From BOKV01 sp049289295 (GTDB taxonomy: Bacteria > Pseudomonadota > Alphaproteobacteria > Rhizobiales > Rhizobiaceae): a stretch of DNA of 64,000 bases. Below the pieces are notes generated by a model. That model was given only the letters and a program-made list of their open reading frames with translations. It was not told the origin of the DNA and did no database searches. Below, piece by piece: positions 26,632 to 35,854 of the stretch; positions within the stretch are counted from its first letter, which is position 1, and every line of letters begins with the position of its first letter. A program made the translations under genes and the position numbers. The DNA lies in contig JBATLL010000091.1 of NCBI GenBank assembly GCA_049289295.1, positions 56,704-120,703 of the forward strand, in the 5' to 3' direction.

Positions 26632-27090
26632 GTGGCGGAAAATGCCGAGAAACTGATCCCTGGTCGCCAGGGCGCATGGGTTCTTTCCCTGGCTGGCGTG
26701 CTGCCTTTCCTGGCACTTTGCATTGCGAGTTTCCTTGCCGGTAAAACGGCCGCACTGTTTCCCTTCTATGTCGACGCGTTCAAGACCTGGTCAGTCGCGA
26801 TCCTTTGCTTTCTGGGCGGGATCAGATGGGGTATGGCGATCCTCGCGAAACCGGTTTCCCCGAAACTCCTGTTCCTTTCGACCCTTTCCGCATTCGCTGG
26901 ATGGATTGCGCTGTTCCTTTCCGATGCTGCCGGCGTCATGCTGCTGTTGCTGGCCTACAGCGCACAGGGTGCCTGGGACAGTTTCTCGATTCACGGCGGT
27001 GAAGGGCCACAATGGTTTGCCGATTTGAGGATCGTGCTGACACTGATGGTGGCTGCCACGCATATCGTCATGCTGGTCGCGGTCTTCTGA
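26632..27090 (+). CDS. DUF3429 membrane protein
   Basis: A 152-residue protein with about five membrane helices: VLPFLALCIASFLAG, the conserved SVAILCFLGGIRWGMAIL, and three more to the C-terminus. GTG start at 26632, after GGGAGCAGGACA. It lies 14 bases downstream of the TIGR02186 gene and is probably cotranscribed. The DUF3429 family has no known function. Confidence 0.85.
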   Translation: MAENAEKLIPGRQGAWVLSLAGVLPFLALCIASFLAGKTAALFPFYVDAFKTWSVAILCFLGGIRWGMAILAKPVSPKLLFLSTLSAFAGWIALFLSDAAGVMLLLLAYSAQGAWDSFSIHGGEGPQWFADLRIVLTLMVAATHIVMLVAVF

Positions 27091-27102
27091 TTTCACAAAC
27101 GC

Positions 27103-27819
27103 TCAGACCAGCAGCTTGCCAGCAATGCAGTAGATCCGTTCATTGCCGATCATGCGCGCCTCAAGCGTCGCCTCATCGAACAGGCCTCTGAACGCCTCGT
27201 CCCTGATATTCAGGCCGCCGGTGAAAGCACCGAACGCCGGCATGATGAGACGGTTCCTGTCACTGGCAAAACAGCGTCGGCGCACCGTTCGCCCGCGTCG
27301 GACAATCCTTGCAGCGGGATGGAGGTGGCCGCAGATTTCCTTACCCATTTGCCCGGGATCGGGTTCATGCCTGAAAGTCACATCGCCAATCGAAAGCGTA
27401 TCGCAATGACTGCCGCCAGCAATGGCGGGTGCCTCGCGGTCATGGTTCCCCGCAATCCATATCCAGTCGCGTTTCGCCATGCAGGCTTGCAGAAAATCCA
27501 GAAATTCGCATGGAATTCTGGCGCTGGCTGCATTGTCATGAAAACTGTCGCCAAGCGACACCACGACCTGCGGATCCCAGCAAGCGATCTGATCGTGCAG
27601 TCGCTGCAGCGTCGCCTTCGTGTCATAAGGGGGTAACAGGTGGCCGCGCCCGGCCATCGACGATCCCTTTTCCAGGTGAAGGTCAGAAACGCACAGCAGG
27701 CGCTGTGCCGGCCAGTACAGGCATCCACTCCAGTCGCACAGGAATGCATTGTCGCCCAGCAACAGAGGTGAACTGACTTCCTGCATCACTGCTGCCATGG
27801 CTGTTGCCGAGCGTGTCAC
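27103..27819 (-). CDS. pdeM: Ligase-associated DNA damage response endonuclease PdeM
   Basis: A 238-residue calcineurin-like metallophosphoesterase. The metal ligand motifs are all present in order: DLHLEKG, GDSFHD, GNHDRE, HEP and CGHLHP. In many bacteria it is encoded with an Lhr-like helicase, an ATP-dependent ligase and an exonuclease, and takes part in DNA repair. The GTG start shares bases with the helicase stop (GTGA) and has GGAGGA about 9 bases upstream, so the two are coupled. Ligase and exonuclease genes are not next to it. Confidence 0.9.
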   Translation of the reverse strand: MTRSATAMAAVMQEVSSPLLLGDNAFLCDWSGCLYWPAQRLLCVSDLHLEKGSSMAGRGHLLPPYDTKATLQRLHDQIACWDPQVVVSLGDSFHDNAASARIPCEFLDFLQACMAKRDWIWIAGNHDREAPAIAGGSHCDTLSIGDVTFRHEPDPGQMGKEICGHLHPAARIVRRGRTVRRRCFASDRNRLIMPAFGAFTGGLNIRDEAFRGLFDEATLEARMIGNERIYCIAGKLLV

Positions 27820-30347
27820 CTGCTGCTTTCCTCCAGCAATTCGTTTGCCGCTTCCGCTAGCAATGCTTCCTGCGCATCTCCAGCGACCGATTCTTTTCCG
27901 ATTTCCAGCATGATGGGAACAGCCAGTGGAGATATCTGCGCCAGTTCCTTATGCCTGATTCTCCCCTTGATGCGCGACAGCATGTCTCCGAGCCTGCGCA
28001 CATCCAGAAGACCCTGTGCCGCATCGTCCCTTGTCGCTTCAAGCAGCAGGTGAGCGGGATCATGTGATCGTAGCACATCGTAGATGAGATCAGAGGAAAC
28101 GGTCATCTGGCGACCGGATTTCTCCTTGCCGGGATGGCGCTTCTGAATGAGACCGGCAATCGTTGCGCATTGCCTGAAGGTTCGCTTCAGCAGGAAGGAT
28201 TCATCCAGCCACGCCTCCAGGTCATCGCCCAGCATGTCTTCGTCCAGCAGGGCATCGAGCGGCAGTTCGCCTCTGGTGAACATTCGCCCGAAATCCATCA
28301 GCCCCCATACTGCCAGTGCATAGTCGCTCGCCACGAATCCGAGTGGCCGCGCCTTTGCCCTTTCCAGTCTCTTGGTCAGGAGCATGCCAAGCGTCTGGTG
28401 CGCAAGCCGCCCCTCGAAGGGGTAGAGGACCATGTAATACTTGTCTGCCCTGGGAAAGGTTTCGACCAGAAGATCCGCCCTGCCTGGCAGAACGGATTTT
28501 TCCTTCTGGATGCGCAACCAGTCCGCCACCTGGACAGGAAGGCGCGACCAGCTGTCGGGGTCTGAAACCATCAGGCGCACCTGGTCGGCCAGATAGGTCG
28601 ACAGCGGAAACTTGCCTCCGGCATAATAGGGAATGGCCGCGTTTCGATCATCGCTGTTGCTGACATGGCAGACATTCTCGCGGATACCTTCAAAACGCAG
28701 CGTTTTCCCAGCAAAAAGGAAAGTGTCGCCATGGACGAGGCTTTCCAGAAAACCTTCCTCGATCCTGCCAAGCAGGGGACCGCCGCGAACATTGCCGCCA
28801 CGCCCGCGATGGCGCGTGAGGCGCACGTCCAGCATTGGAGCTTCGATGATCGTTCCGGCGTTGAGCCGGTATTGCTGGGCCAGGGAAGGGTGGGTCAGAC
28901 GCCAGGTTCCATCGGCTGTCTTCCTGATCCTGGCATAGCGCTCGTAACTCTTGAGCGCGTAGCCTCCCGTGGCCACGAAATCGACCACACGGTCGAAAGT
29001 CTGGCGGGTGACTTCCGCATAGGGGGCTGCAGTCATTATCTCGCGGTGCAGTTCGTCTGCATGGAACGGGCCGGAGCAAGCCATGCCCATCACATGCTGG
29101 GCAAGAACATCGAGCGCACCGGACCTCAGCGGCGGTGTATCCTGTGCACCAAGATAATTTGCATCCAGCGCGGCCTGGCATTCCAGAACTTCGAAACGGT
29201 TTGCAGGCACAAGGATCGCCTTCGACGGCTCATCCATTCGGTGGTTTGACCGGCCGATGCGCTGGGCAAGCCTGCTCGCACCCTTTGGCGCGCCGACATG
29301 AACCACCAGGTCCACATCCCCCCAGTCGATGCCGAGATCGAGGGTGGAAGTCGCCACAATGGCCCGCAGACTGTTTGCTGCCATGGCCTGCTCGACCTTG
29401 CGTCTCTGGCTGACGTCCAGCGAACCGTGATGCAGGGCGATGGCGAGATTGTCTTCGTTGATCTTCCACAACTCCTGAAACAGGAGTTCGGCCTGGCTAC
29501 GCGTGTTCACGAACAGCAGTGTCGTTCGGTGACGGCATATTTCCTCATATATTTCGCCCATCGCGTAGCGCGCGGAATGACCTGACCACGGCACCCTTTC
29601 ACGCGACTTCAGGATGGTGATCTCCGGCTTTGCACCACCTGCGACCTCAATGAGGCCAGCCGTGCGGATTTCGCCATGCGGACCTTGCCCGACAAGCCAC
29701 CGGCACAGTTCCACCGGATCAGATACGGTTGCCGAAAGACCTATGGCCTTCAGAGCAGGGCGCAAACGCCTCAGTCGAGCAAGCCCGAGCGCCAGCAGAT
29801 GTCCGCGCTTCGAAGTAACCAGCGAATGCAGTTCGTCGAAGATGACAGTGTCCAGATCATCAAAAAACCGCGCTGCATCGGGTGCAGACACGAGCAGGGC
29901 AAGCTGTTCGGGTGTCGTCAGCAGGATTGAGGGCGGTGTCAGCTTCTGGCGCTGTCGCTTGTGCTGCGGCGTGTCACCGGTTCTCGTTTCCACGGAAATG
30001 TCGAGTTTCATCTCCGCAATCGGTGTTTCCAGATTGCGCTTGATGTCGATGGCCAGCGCCTTGAGCGGCGAAATGTAGAGTGTATGGACGCCCTGCGCAG
30101 ACTGGCCCGGCTTGCGGCGCGGCCTTCGGGCGAGATCGGCCAGGCTGGGCATGAAGCCCGACAAAGTCTTGCCAGCACCCGTCGGTGCTATCAGCAGGAC
30201 CGATTCACCCCCCTGGACACGCCGGAGCATCTCCAGCTGGTGGGCGCGCGGTTGCCAGCCTCTTGAGCCGAACCAGTCGGCAAAGGGTCGCGGAAGCAAA
30301 TCAGGGGGATCGCCCTGATGGGTCGGGTCTGCTAGGGAATTCGACAC
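27816..30347 (-). CDS. Ligase-associated DEXH-box helicase (Lhr-like)
   Basis: An Lhr-type superfamily 2 helicase of 843 residues. Walker A is APTGAGKTLSG, motif II is IFDELHSLV, motif III is SATVSDP, and motif VI is QRIGRSNHRM; the winged-helix and Lhr-core region follows (IIEAPMLDVRLTRHRGRGGN). It is expected to unwind DNA in repair together with PdeM, with which it is coupled. The start is uncertain: GTG at 30347 fits the usual N-terminus, while a TTG at 30383 adds 12 residues; neither has a good SD. Divergent from RNase T2 with about 46 bases between. Confidence 0.9.
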   Translation of the reverse strand: MSNSLADPTHQGDPPDLLPRPFADWFGSRGWQPRAHQLEMLRRVQGGESVLLIAPTGAGKTLSGFMPSLADLARRPRRKPGQSAQGVHTLYISPLKALAIDIKRNLETPIAEMKLDISVETRTGDTPQHKRQRQKLTPPSILLTTPEQLALLVSAPDAARFFDDLDTVIFDELHSLVTSKRGHLLALGLARLRRLRPALKAIGLSATVSDPVELCRWLVGQGPHGEIRTAGLIEVAGGAKPEITILKSRERVPWSGHSARYAMGEIYEEICRHRTTLLFVNTRSQAELLFQELWKINEDNLAIALHHGSLDVSQRRKVEQAMAANSLRAIVATSTLDLGIDWGDVDLVVHVGAPKGASRLAQRIGRSNHRMDEPSKAILVPANRFEVLECQAALDANYLGAQDTPPLRSGALDVLAQHVMGMACSGPFHADELHREIMTAAPYAEVTRQTFDRVVDFVATGGYALKSYERYARIRKTADGTWRLTHPSLAQQYRLNAGTIIEAPMLDVRLTRHRGRGGNVRGGPLLGRIEEGFLESLVHGDTFLFAGKTLRFEGIRENVCHVSNSDDRNAAIPYYAGGKFPLSTYLADQVRLMVSDPDSWSRLPVQVADWLRIQKEKSVLPGRADLLVETFPRADKYYMVLYPFEGRLAHQTLGMLLTKRLERAKARPLGFVASDYALAVWGLMDFGRMFTRGELPLDALLDEDMLGDDLEAWLDESFLLKRTFRQCATIAGLIQKRHPGKEKSGRQMTVSSDLIYDVLRSHDPAHLLLEATRDDAAQGLLDVRRLGDMLSRIKGRIRHKELAQISPLAVPIMLEIGKESVAGDAQEALLAEAANELLEESSR

Positions 30348-30393
30348 GGAACAAATATAGTACGGATTGAATCGGACGAACAAGCGAGGAACA

Positions 30394-31143
30394 ATGAAAC
30401 TACCCCCCTGGTTGCAGGCAGCAGGCCCGTGCCTTCTGGGACTGCTTTGGCTTGCCGGTTGCGATCAGTCGTCTTCGACGCCACAAGAATCTTCCAATGT
30501 TCTGGCGATCTCCTGGCAGCCGGCCTTCTGTGAGACAGCTTCGCGCAAGCCCGAATGCCGGGATATTTCCCGCGAAGACCCAGCTGCAGGCCAGTTCTCG
30601 CTCCACGGCCTTTGGCCGCAACCGGGAACAAATGTCTATTGTGGAGTCGAGAAGGCTGTCATCGAAACCGACAAGTCCGGCAGATGGCGCGATCTGCCAA
30701 TTGATCGTTTGCCCCAACCCTTGTGGGATCGCCTGCGAATCGCCATGCCGGGCACAAGGTCCGCGCTTCACAGACATGAATGGATCAAGCACGGCACCTG
30801 CATGCCAGGCGCAACAGCGCAAACCTATTTCGCCACAAGCATTGCGCTTCTCGAAGCGGTCAACGCTTCGGCTGTGGGAAAACTGTTTGCCGCAAACATC
30901 GGCCGTGAGCTTCGCGTCAGCGACATTCGCGCAGCGTTCGACGCTGGTTTTGGACCAGGTGCAGGCAAGCGTGTTCGCATGGCCTGTGAGCGCGACGGCT
31001 CCCGCCAGATCATTCGTGAAGTGACAATCGGCCTCGTGGGTAAGATTGGCGAGCGGCCGGACATCCGGTCCCTGATGGCCGCTGCCGGTGAAACCGATTC
31101 TGGCTGTCCGGCAGGAATTGTTGATCCGGTGGGAAACCAGTGA
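30394..31143 (+). CDS. Ribonuclease T2 family lipoprotein
   Basis: A 249-residue secreted ribonuclease. Both active-site segments of the T2 family are intact: FSLHGLWPQ (CAS I) and HEWIKHGTC (CAS II), so cleavage of single-stranded RNA through a 2',3'-cyclic phosphate is expected. The N-terminus ends in LLWLAGC with Cys23 in a lipobox, which suggests lipid anchoring in the periplasm, unlike the soluble E. coli RNase I. Further cysteine pairs suit disulfides. ATG at 30394 follows GCGAGGAACA. Head-to-head with the Lhr-like helicase. Confidence 0.9.
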   Translation: MKLPPWLQAAGPCLLGLLWLAGCDQSSSTPQESSNVLAISWQPAFCETASRKPECRDISREDPAAGQFSLHGLWPQPGTNVYCGVEKAVIETDKSGRWRDLPIDRLPQPLWDRLRIAMPGTRSALHRHEWIKHGTCMPGATAQTYFATSIALLEAVNASAVGKLFAANIGRELRVSDIRAAFDAGFGPGAGKRVRMACERDGSRQIIREVTIGLVGKIGERPDIRSLMAAAGETDSGCPAGIVDPVGNQ

Positions 31144-31254
31144 GGGCCATGTTATCGAAGCAATCCGGCACACATCGTGGCCATCGGTCCGCGCTATCTT
31201 GAAAAGGCAGGGGCAAGTACATACCTTGCGCCCGACCAACCGGAGGGTTTCCTT

Positions 31255-31524
31255 TTGTCAGATCGCATAACCCAGTTTCTGGGAGATACCCCCCTTCGCA
31301 CCTTTGTGAAGCTCGCGGTTGTTTCGCTCATAGTAGGCATCATCATGAGCGCCCTGCATTTCACGCCAATCGAAGTCTGGTACGCGCTAAGGGATTTCAT
31401 CCAGTGGCTGTATGAACTTGGCTACGAGGCATTCGGCAGAATCGGGGTCTATTTCCTTTACGGCGCAATGGTTGTCGTGCCGGTGTTCGTGCTGATGCGC
31501 ATTCTGGCCATCGGCAAGCGCTGA
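31255..31524 (+). CDS. DUF6460 small membrane protein (TTG start)
   Basis: An 89-residue protein with two membrane helices (about 15-38 and 64-84) and a conserved N-terminus SDRITQFLGDTPLRTFVKLA. The TTG at 31255 is chosen because GGAGGG lies about 8 bases upstream and the family begins with this block; a GTG at 31177 would add 26 residues and run through the SD. Function unknown. It lies downstream of RNase T2 in the same direction. Confidence 0.75.
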   Translation: MSDRITQFLGDTPLRTFVKLAVVSLIVGIIMSALHFTPIEVWYALRDFIQWLYELGYEAFGRIGVYFLYGAMVVVPVFVLMRILAIGKR

Positions 31525-31529
31525 TTTCG

Positions 31530-32432
31530 TCAGATGAATTGCACAGCCACCCGGTGCAGGATCGTGTGGCGCCGGGCCACGGCGTTTACGTCATCGCCGT
31601 AGCCTCCGCCCAGCACACCGGCCACGGCGATGCCACGTTCCCTGAAGAAGCCGATGGCGCGCCGGTCGCGTTCTTCCAGTCCGCCATCACTCAGTGCAAG
31701 CCTGCCAAGCAGGTCGTCGCGGTGGGGATCGACACCCGCATTGTAGAAAACAATGTCAGGCGTGCCGAATGCAAGGCAGCGTTCCAGCACCTGGTCGAGC
31801 GCTTCCAGATAGGCCTCGTCACCGGTTCCGTCCGGTAGCGCGACATCGATATCCGACTGTTGCTTGCGTGCCGGATAGTTTTTCTCGCCATGTATTGAAA
31901 TGGTCTTCACCCGCGGTTCATCACGGAAGATTTCCGCAGTTCCATCTCCCTGATGCACATCGCAATCGAGAACCAGTGCTGTACCGATCGTGCCATCGGC
32001 CAGCAACACGCTCGATGCAACGCCAACATCGTTGAACACGCAAAATCCCCGCCCATGTGCCCGCATCGCATGGTGACTGCCGCCGGCCGTACTGCAGGCA
32101 ATTCCATGCTCCAGCGCCAGTCGTGCACAAAGCAGCGTACCGGCACTCGCGTGACGGCTTCTAAGCGCAACACCTTGCGTTATGTCGAAGCCGATCTGGC
32201 GCGAGATTTCAGGTGGTACATTCGCGTTGAAGACCTGATCGACATAGACGCGATCATGGGCAAGTTGTACCCATTGCGCAGGCGCGGGAGCGGGAGTGTA
32301 GAAGCTCCCCCTGTCAGCGATACCATCGTTTGCCAGGAAGTCGGCGACCAGCCCGTATTTCGGCATCGGAAAGCGATTGCGCCGCAGCAGGGGCGTCTCG
32401 AACTCAGGCGAATGAACGACGGGCAGGCGCAT
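31530..32432 (-). CDS. Histone deacetylase family zinc hydrolase
   Basis: A 300-residue metal-dependent deacetylase of the arginase/HDAC fold. The catalytic histidine pair is in GGSHHAMRAHGRGFCVFND, the zinc ligands in LVLDCDVHQGDGT and the aspartate region of GVDPHRDD, and the substrate loop is GGGYGDDV. Bacterial members remove acetyl groups from small molecules, polyamines or protein lysines (AcuC type). The start at 32432 has no strong SD but matches the typical N-terminus LPVVHSPEF. Divergent from the MATE gene; its substrate is not indicated by neighbours. Confidence 0.85.
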   Translation of the reverse strand: MRLPVVHSPEFETPLLRRNRFPMPKYGLVADFLANDGIADRGSFYTPAPAPAQWVQLAHDRVYVDQVFNANVPPEISRQIGFDITQGVALRSRHASAGTLLCARLALEHGIACSTAGGSHHAMRAHGRGFCVFNDVGVASSVLLADGTIGTALVLDCDVHQGDGTAEIFRDEPRVKTISIHGEKNYPARKQQSDIDVALPDGTGDEAYLEALDQVLERCLAFGTPDIVFYNAGVDPHRDDLLGRLALSDGGLEERDRRAIGFFRERGIAVAGVLGGGYGDDVNAVARRHTILHRVAVQFI

Positions 32433-32519
32433 GCAGCTACTATATGGCGGAAATCTCTGGCGCAAAGCCGCCAATGATGCGATTTGCGCCGATATGGCAT
32501 GTCGGCAATCGGTGAATTG

Positions 32520-33893
32520 ATGCAAGAAGCGGGACAATCAGATCACCAACCCGTTCGACCCTTCCAGGTGAACAGCGCCATGATATTCGCGCTGGCCCTG
32601 CCGATGGCGCTGGCATATCTCACCACACCCATACTCGGGTTGATCGATACTGCCGTCGCTGGCCGACTTGGATCTGAAGCCTTGATGGGCGGGCTTGCCG
32701 TAGGTGCAATCATCATTGACGTGATTTTCGTCTCTTTCAATTTTCAGCGTTCAGGCACCACGGGACTGGCCGCCCAGGCGCTGGGTGCGCAGGACGAAGC
32801 ATCAATGCGCGAGGTCCTGTTTCGCGCGCTCTTCGTCGCACTGCTGGCCGGTATTGTCATTCCCATCGTCGCACCGCTCGTGCTCGAGATCGCGCTGTGG
32901 TTCATGGCACCTGGCAAGGCCGTAGCCGACGCCACTGCAACCTATTTCCAGATTCGCATGCTATCCACCGGGTTTACGCTTGCGAACTATGCGATCCTGG
33001 GTTGGCTTGTCGGGCTGGGCCGCAGCGCAACAACATTGATCCTGCAGGTATTTCTCGCTGCCCTCAACGGCGCGCTCTCGATCTATCTTGGGCTTGTCGA
33101 AGGTTGGGGACTGGCAGGCATTGCCTGGGCAACGGTCATTTCCGAAGCCATCGCGATGATGGTTGGCCTGATGGTATGCCGCCACATACTGGGCGGCCTG
33201 AGATTGCCGCCCATCGCGCGCCTGATCGATCGCGCTGCCCTCAGGCGTCTGCTGGACCTCAACAGCAATATCATGCTGCGTTCGTTTCTGCTGTTGCTGG
33301 CATTCCTTCTTTTCACGGCCCAAGGCGTGCGGCTCGGCGAAACCACGCTCGCGGCCAACGCCGTTCTCATGCACTTCTTCATTGTCGCGGGATATTTCCT
33401 GGATGGTCTTGCAACTGCTGCCGAACAGGTGACGGGACGTTCGATTGGCGCAAGATATCAGCCTGCATTTCGAACCGGACTGCGCCTCGTAATGTTCTGG
33501 GATATCGTACTGGCAATCCTGTTATGGCTGACCATGTTTGCCGCAGGTGAAAGCGCGATCGCGCTCATGACCAGCCTGCCAAGCGTCCGCGAAGCGGCTA
33601 ACGGGTACATGTGGCTGGCCGCTTTCACGCCGGTAACCGGAGTGGTTGCCTTCGTCATGGACGGCGTCTTTCTTGGTGCCACCTGGTCGCGCGAACTGGG
33701 ACGCATGATGATCCTGTCCTTCCTGCTGTTCGCGGTGGCCCTTTATGGGCTGAGCGCAATCGCCGGCAACACGGGAATTTGGCTCGCCTTGCACATTTTC
33801 CTGATTGTGCGCGGCGTTCTCCTGCTGGCCATACTGCCGCGAAAGGAACGTGAGGCCTTCGCGCCGACTGTTCCCGCCAATCAGGCGCGTTGA
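32520..33893 (+). CDS. MATE-family efflux transporter (DinF subgroup)
   Basis: A 457-residue inner membrane antiporter with 12 predicted helices in two six-helix bundles. The first bundle begins ALPMALAYLTTPILGLIDTA-VAGRLG and the second begins near LDLNSNIMLRSFLLLLAFLL, the typical DinF-type pattern. It exports cationic drugs or metabolites in exchange for protons or sodium. The start is uncertain: ATG at 32520 has GGTGA upstream, while ATG at 32499 has nothing clear. Convergent with arsC-like, 33 bases between. Confidence 0.9.
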   Translation: MQEAGQSDHQPVRPFQVNSAMIFALALPMALAYLTTPILGLIDTAVAGRLGSEALMGGLAVGAIIIDVIFVSFNFQRSGTTGLAAQALGAQDEASMREVLFRALFVALLAGIVIPIVAPLVLEIALWFMAPGKAVADATATYFQIRMLSTGFTLANYAILGWLVGLGRSATTLILQVFLAALNGALSIYLGLVEGWGLAGIAWATVISEAIAMMVGLMVCRHILGGLRLPPIARLIDRAALRRLLDLNSNIMLRSFLLLLAFLLFTAQGVRLGETTLAANAVLMHFFIVAGYFLDGLATAAEQVTGRSIGARYQPAFRTGLRLVMFWDIVLAILLWLTMFAAGESAIALMTSLPSVREAANGYMWLAAFTPVTGVVAFVMDGVFLGATWSRELGRMMILSFLLFAVALYGLSAIAGNTGIWLALHIFLIVRGVLLLAILPRKEREAFAPTVPANQAR

Positions 33894-33926
33894 AGTACGG
33901 CGATTTGATTCGCTGCGTGATTGCCG

Positions 33927-34274
33927 TCAGATGATTTCCAGGACGCTCTCGGGCGGGCGTCCAATACGGGCCTGGCCATTTGCAAACACGATAGGCCGTT
34001 CGATCAGGATCGGCTCACGCGCCATCGCTTCGAGCAACTGGCTGCGGCTGCTCGTGCGCGTCAACCCATTCTCGCTCCAGGCTGATTCCTTGGTGCGCAT
34101 CATGGTCGCGGGTTCAACATCCAGCAAATCCAGCGCCTGCTGGATATCAGCCAGGGTCGGTGGCTTTTTCAGGTAATCGACTACCCTGGGTTCAATGCCG
34201 CGGTTCCTGAGAAGCTCCAGCGTCTGCCTTGATTTGGAGCATCGCGGATTATGCCAGATGGTGACTTCGCTCAT
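33927..34274 (-). CDS. Arsenate reductase (glutaredoxin-type), ArsC/YffB-like
   Basis: A 115-residue thioredoxin-fold protein of the ArsC family. Catalytic Cys12 is in HNPRCSKSRQTLELL, and the RPI segment with the Arg and cis-Pro is ERPIVFANGQARIGRPPE. True ArsC enzymes reduce arsenate with glutaredoxin; no other ars gene is near, so a general role is also possible. The ATG overlaps the pyrD stop (ATGA) and has GGAGGAACT immediately upstream, so it is coupled to pyrD. Confidence 0.87.
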   Translation of the reverse strand: MSEVTIWHNPRCSKSRQTLELLRNRGIEPRVVDYLKKPPTLADIQQALDLLDVEPATMMRTKESAWSENGLTRTSSRSQLLEAMAREPILIERPIVFANGQARIGRPPESVLEII

Positions 34275-35380
34275 AGTTCCTCCGGAAGTTTCCTGTTCGC
34301 CCATTCCTGGGTCTTGGTGCCCACCAGCTGGCTGACATGGTTTATTGCGCGCTGATCGAGAATTTCAAGCAATCCACGATTGATTTCCGTTGCAATGGCC
34401 GGGCCACGGTAAACCATGCCTGTGTAAAGCTGGACCAGATTGGCACCTGCCTCCATCTTTGCTGCCGCCGTATGCGCGCTATCGATACCGCCGACACCGA
34501 TTAAGGGCATGTCAGGTCCAAGCGCCAGCCTGAACCGAGCGAGGATCACGGTAGACCGCTCGAACAATGGCTGACCCGACAGACCGCCGGTTTCGCTTGC
34601 ACCCGGAAGATGCGCCACGCCAGCGCGCGAAAGTGTCGTGTTCGAGACGATCAATCCGTCAAGTCTTCCCGCTTGCGCATGCGTCTTGACGACGTCGGCG
34701 ATTTCGCTGATCTGCGCGCCGTCGAGATCGGGTGCCACCTTGAGGAAGACCGGTTTCCGCCCAGCTGTTGTGCTCAGGTCATCGCGTTGGTCCAGCACCA
34801 TCGTCAGTAATCTGTCCAGCGCCGCACCCGCTTGCAGGTCGCGCAAGCCCGGCGTGTTGGGTGAGGAGATGTTGACGGTGAAATAGTCCGCCACCCCAGC
34901 GAACTTTCGAATGCCTGCAACATAGTCCGCGGTAAAGTCCGCGCTATCCTTGTTCGCTCCGACATTCACACCGACAATGCCGCCTCTGCCCCATCTTGCC
35001 TCCAGGCGGACGAACGCAGCCTCGTGTCCCTGATTGTTGAAGCCAAGCCGGTTGATGATTCCCTGTGCCTCCTTGAGGCGGAAGATGCGCGGCCTGGGAT
35101 TTCCTGCCTGCGGGCGTGGGGTAAGTGTACCGACTTCTGCAAAACCGAAGCCATGCGCCAGCATGGCGTCGGGCACTTCGCCATTCTTGTCAAAACCGGC
35201 GGCAAGTCCGACCGGGTTGGGAAAGGAAAGACCGCAAAGGCTGGTTGCCAATCTGGAATCGTTGATCTGTGAGACGATTGGCGGCAGCCCGCTCTTCAAT
35301 GCCAGCAGGGCGAGTGAATGGGATGTCTCCGCATCTGCCATGAACAGCAGGCGCCTGAGCAGGGATTGGTAGAGGCTCAT
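34271..35380 (-). CDS. pyrD: Dihydroorotate dehydrogenase (quinone), class 2
   Basis: Oxidises dihydroorotate to orotate in pyrimidine synthesis, passing electrons to quinone at the inner membrane. 369 residues, class 2 length with the N-terminal membrane-contact helices (LYQSLLRRLLFMADAETSHS). FMN and substrate sites: NPVGLAAGFDKNGE, NRLGFNNQG, TVNISSPNTPGLRDLQ with the catalytic Ser, and LIGVGGIDSA. Start overlaps the DUF952 stop and its end overlaps arsC-like, making a three-gene coupled operon. Confidence 0.95.
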   Translation of the reverse strand: MSLYQSLLRRLLFMADAETSHSLALLALKSGLPPIVSQINDSRLATSLCGLSFPNPVGLAAGFDKNGEVPDAMLAHGFGFAEVGTLTPRPQAGNPRPRIFRLKEAQGIINRLGFNNQGHEAAFVRLEARWGRGGIVGVNVGANKDSADFTADYVAGIRKFAGVADYFTVNISSPNTPGLRDLQAGAALDRLLTMVLDQRDDLSTTAGRKPVFLKVAPDLDGAQISEIADVVKTHAQAGRLDGLIVSNTTLSRAGVAHLPGASETGGLSGQPLFERSTVILARFRLALGPDMPLIGVGGIDSAHTAAAKMEAGANLVQLYTGMVYRGPAIATEINRGLLEILDQRAINHVSQLVGTKTQEWANRKLPEEL

Positions 35381-35727
35381 GCGCCAATGGTCTCCGGAAA
35401 CCGGTGTTCGCCCGAATCGTCAACGGGCAATTGCCAGACTTGCGTGATGTCGCCAAGTTGCAGCGTGCCATACAGGTGCGGAAACAGCAGTCCGCCGCGC
35501 GATGGCTCCCATATCGGTTTTTGCGCCATCTTCTCGATATCGATCTCCAGAAGCACCAGCCCCTGCTGGTACCGGAAGTGCCGGGCAGCCGTCTCGCGAA
35601 TCTGGGATGCGGTCGAGAAATGAATGAACCCGTCGGCCAGATCGACAGGCGCGCCGGCAAACAAGCCATCGCGCTGCGCTGCCTGCCATTGTTCTGCTGT
35701 GGCGATCTTGTAGATGAACCGGTCCAT
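35377..35727 (-). CDS. DUF952 protein
   Basis: A 116-residue cytosolic protein of the DUF952 family, related in fold to glutathione-S-transferase-unlike ADP-ribosyl proteins but without known activity. Conserved parts are YKIATAEQWQAAQRDG, DGFIHFSTASQIRETAARHF and EPSRGGLLFPHLYGTL. The ATG at 35727 has AAGGAGG about 9 bases upstream. It is the first gene of the DUF952-pyrD-arsC unit, an arrangement common in rhizobia. Confidence 0.87.
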   Translation of the reverse strand: MDRFIYKIATAEQWQAAQRDGLFAGAPVDLADGFIHFSTASQIRETAARHFRYQQGLVLLEIDIEKMAQKPIWEPSRGGLLFPHLYGTLQLGDITQVWQLPVDDSGEHRFPETIGA

Positions 35728-35854
35728 GCCAATTGCCTCCTTCGGTGGCTTGGCATGCCTTTGTCATGGTTTCAAGCGACCAGCATGACCAAATTGTGTA
35801 TAGTGGCAGGCTGTGGAAAACAGGTGCCGGGCGAAGATGGAAGGGACCGACGGG

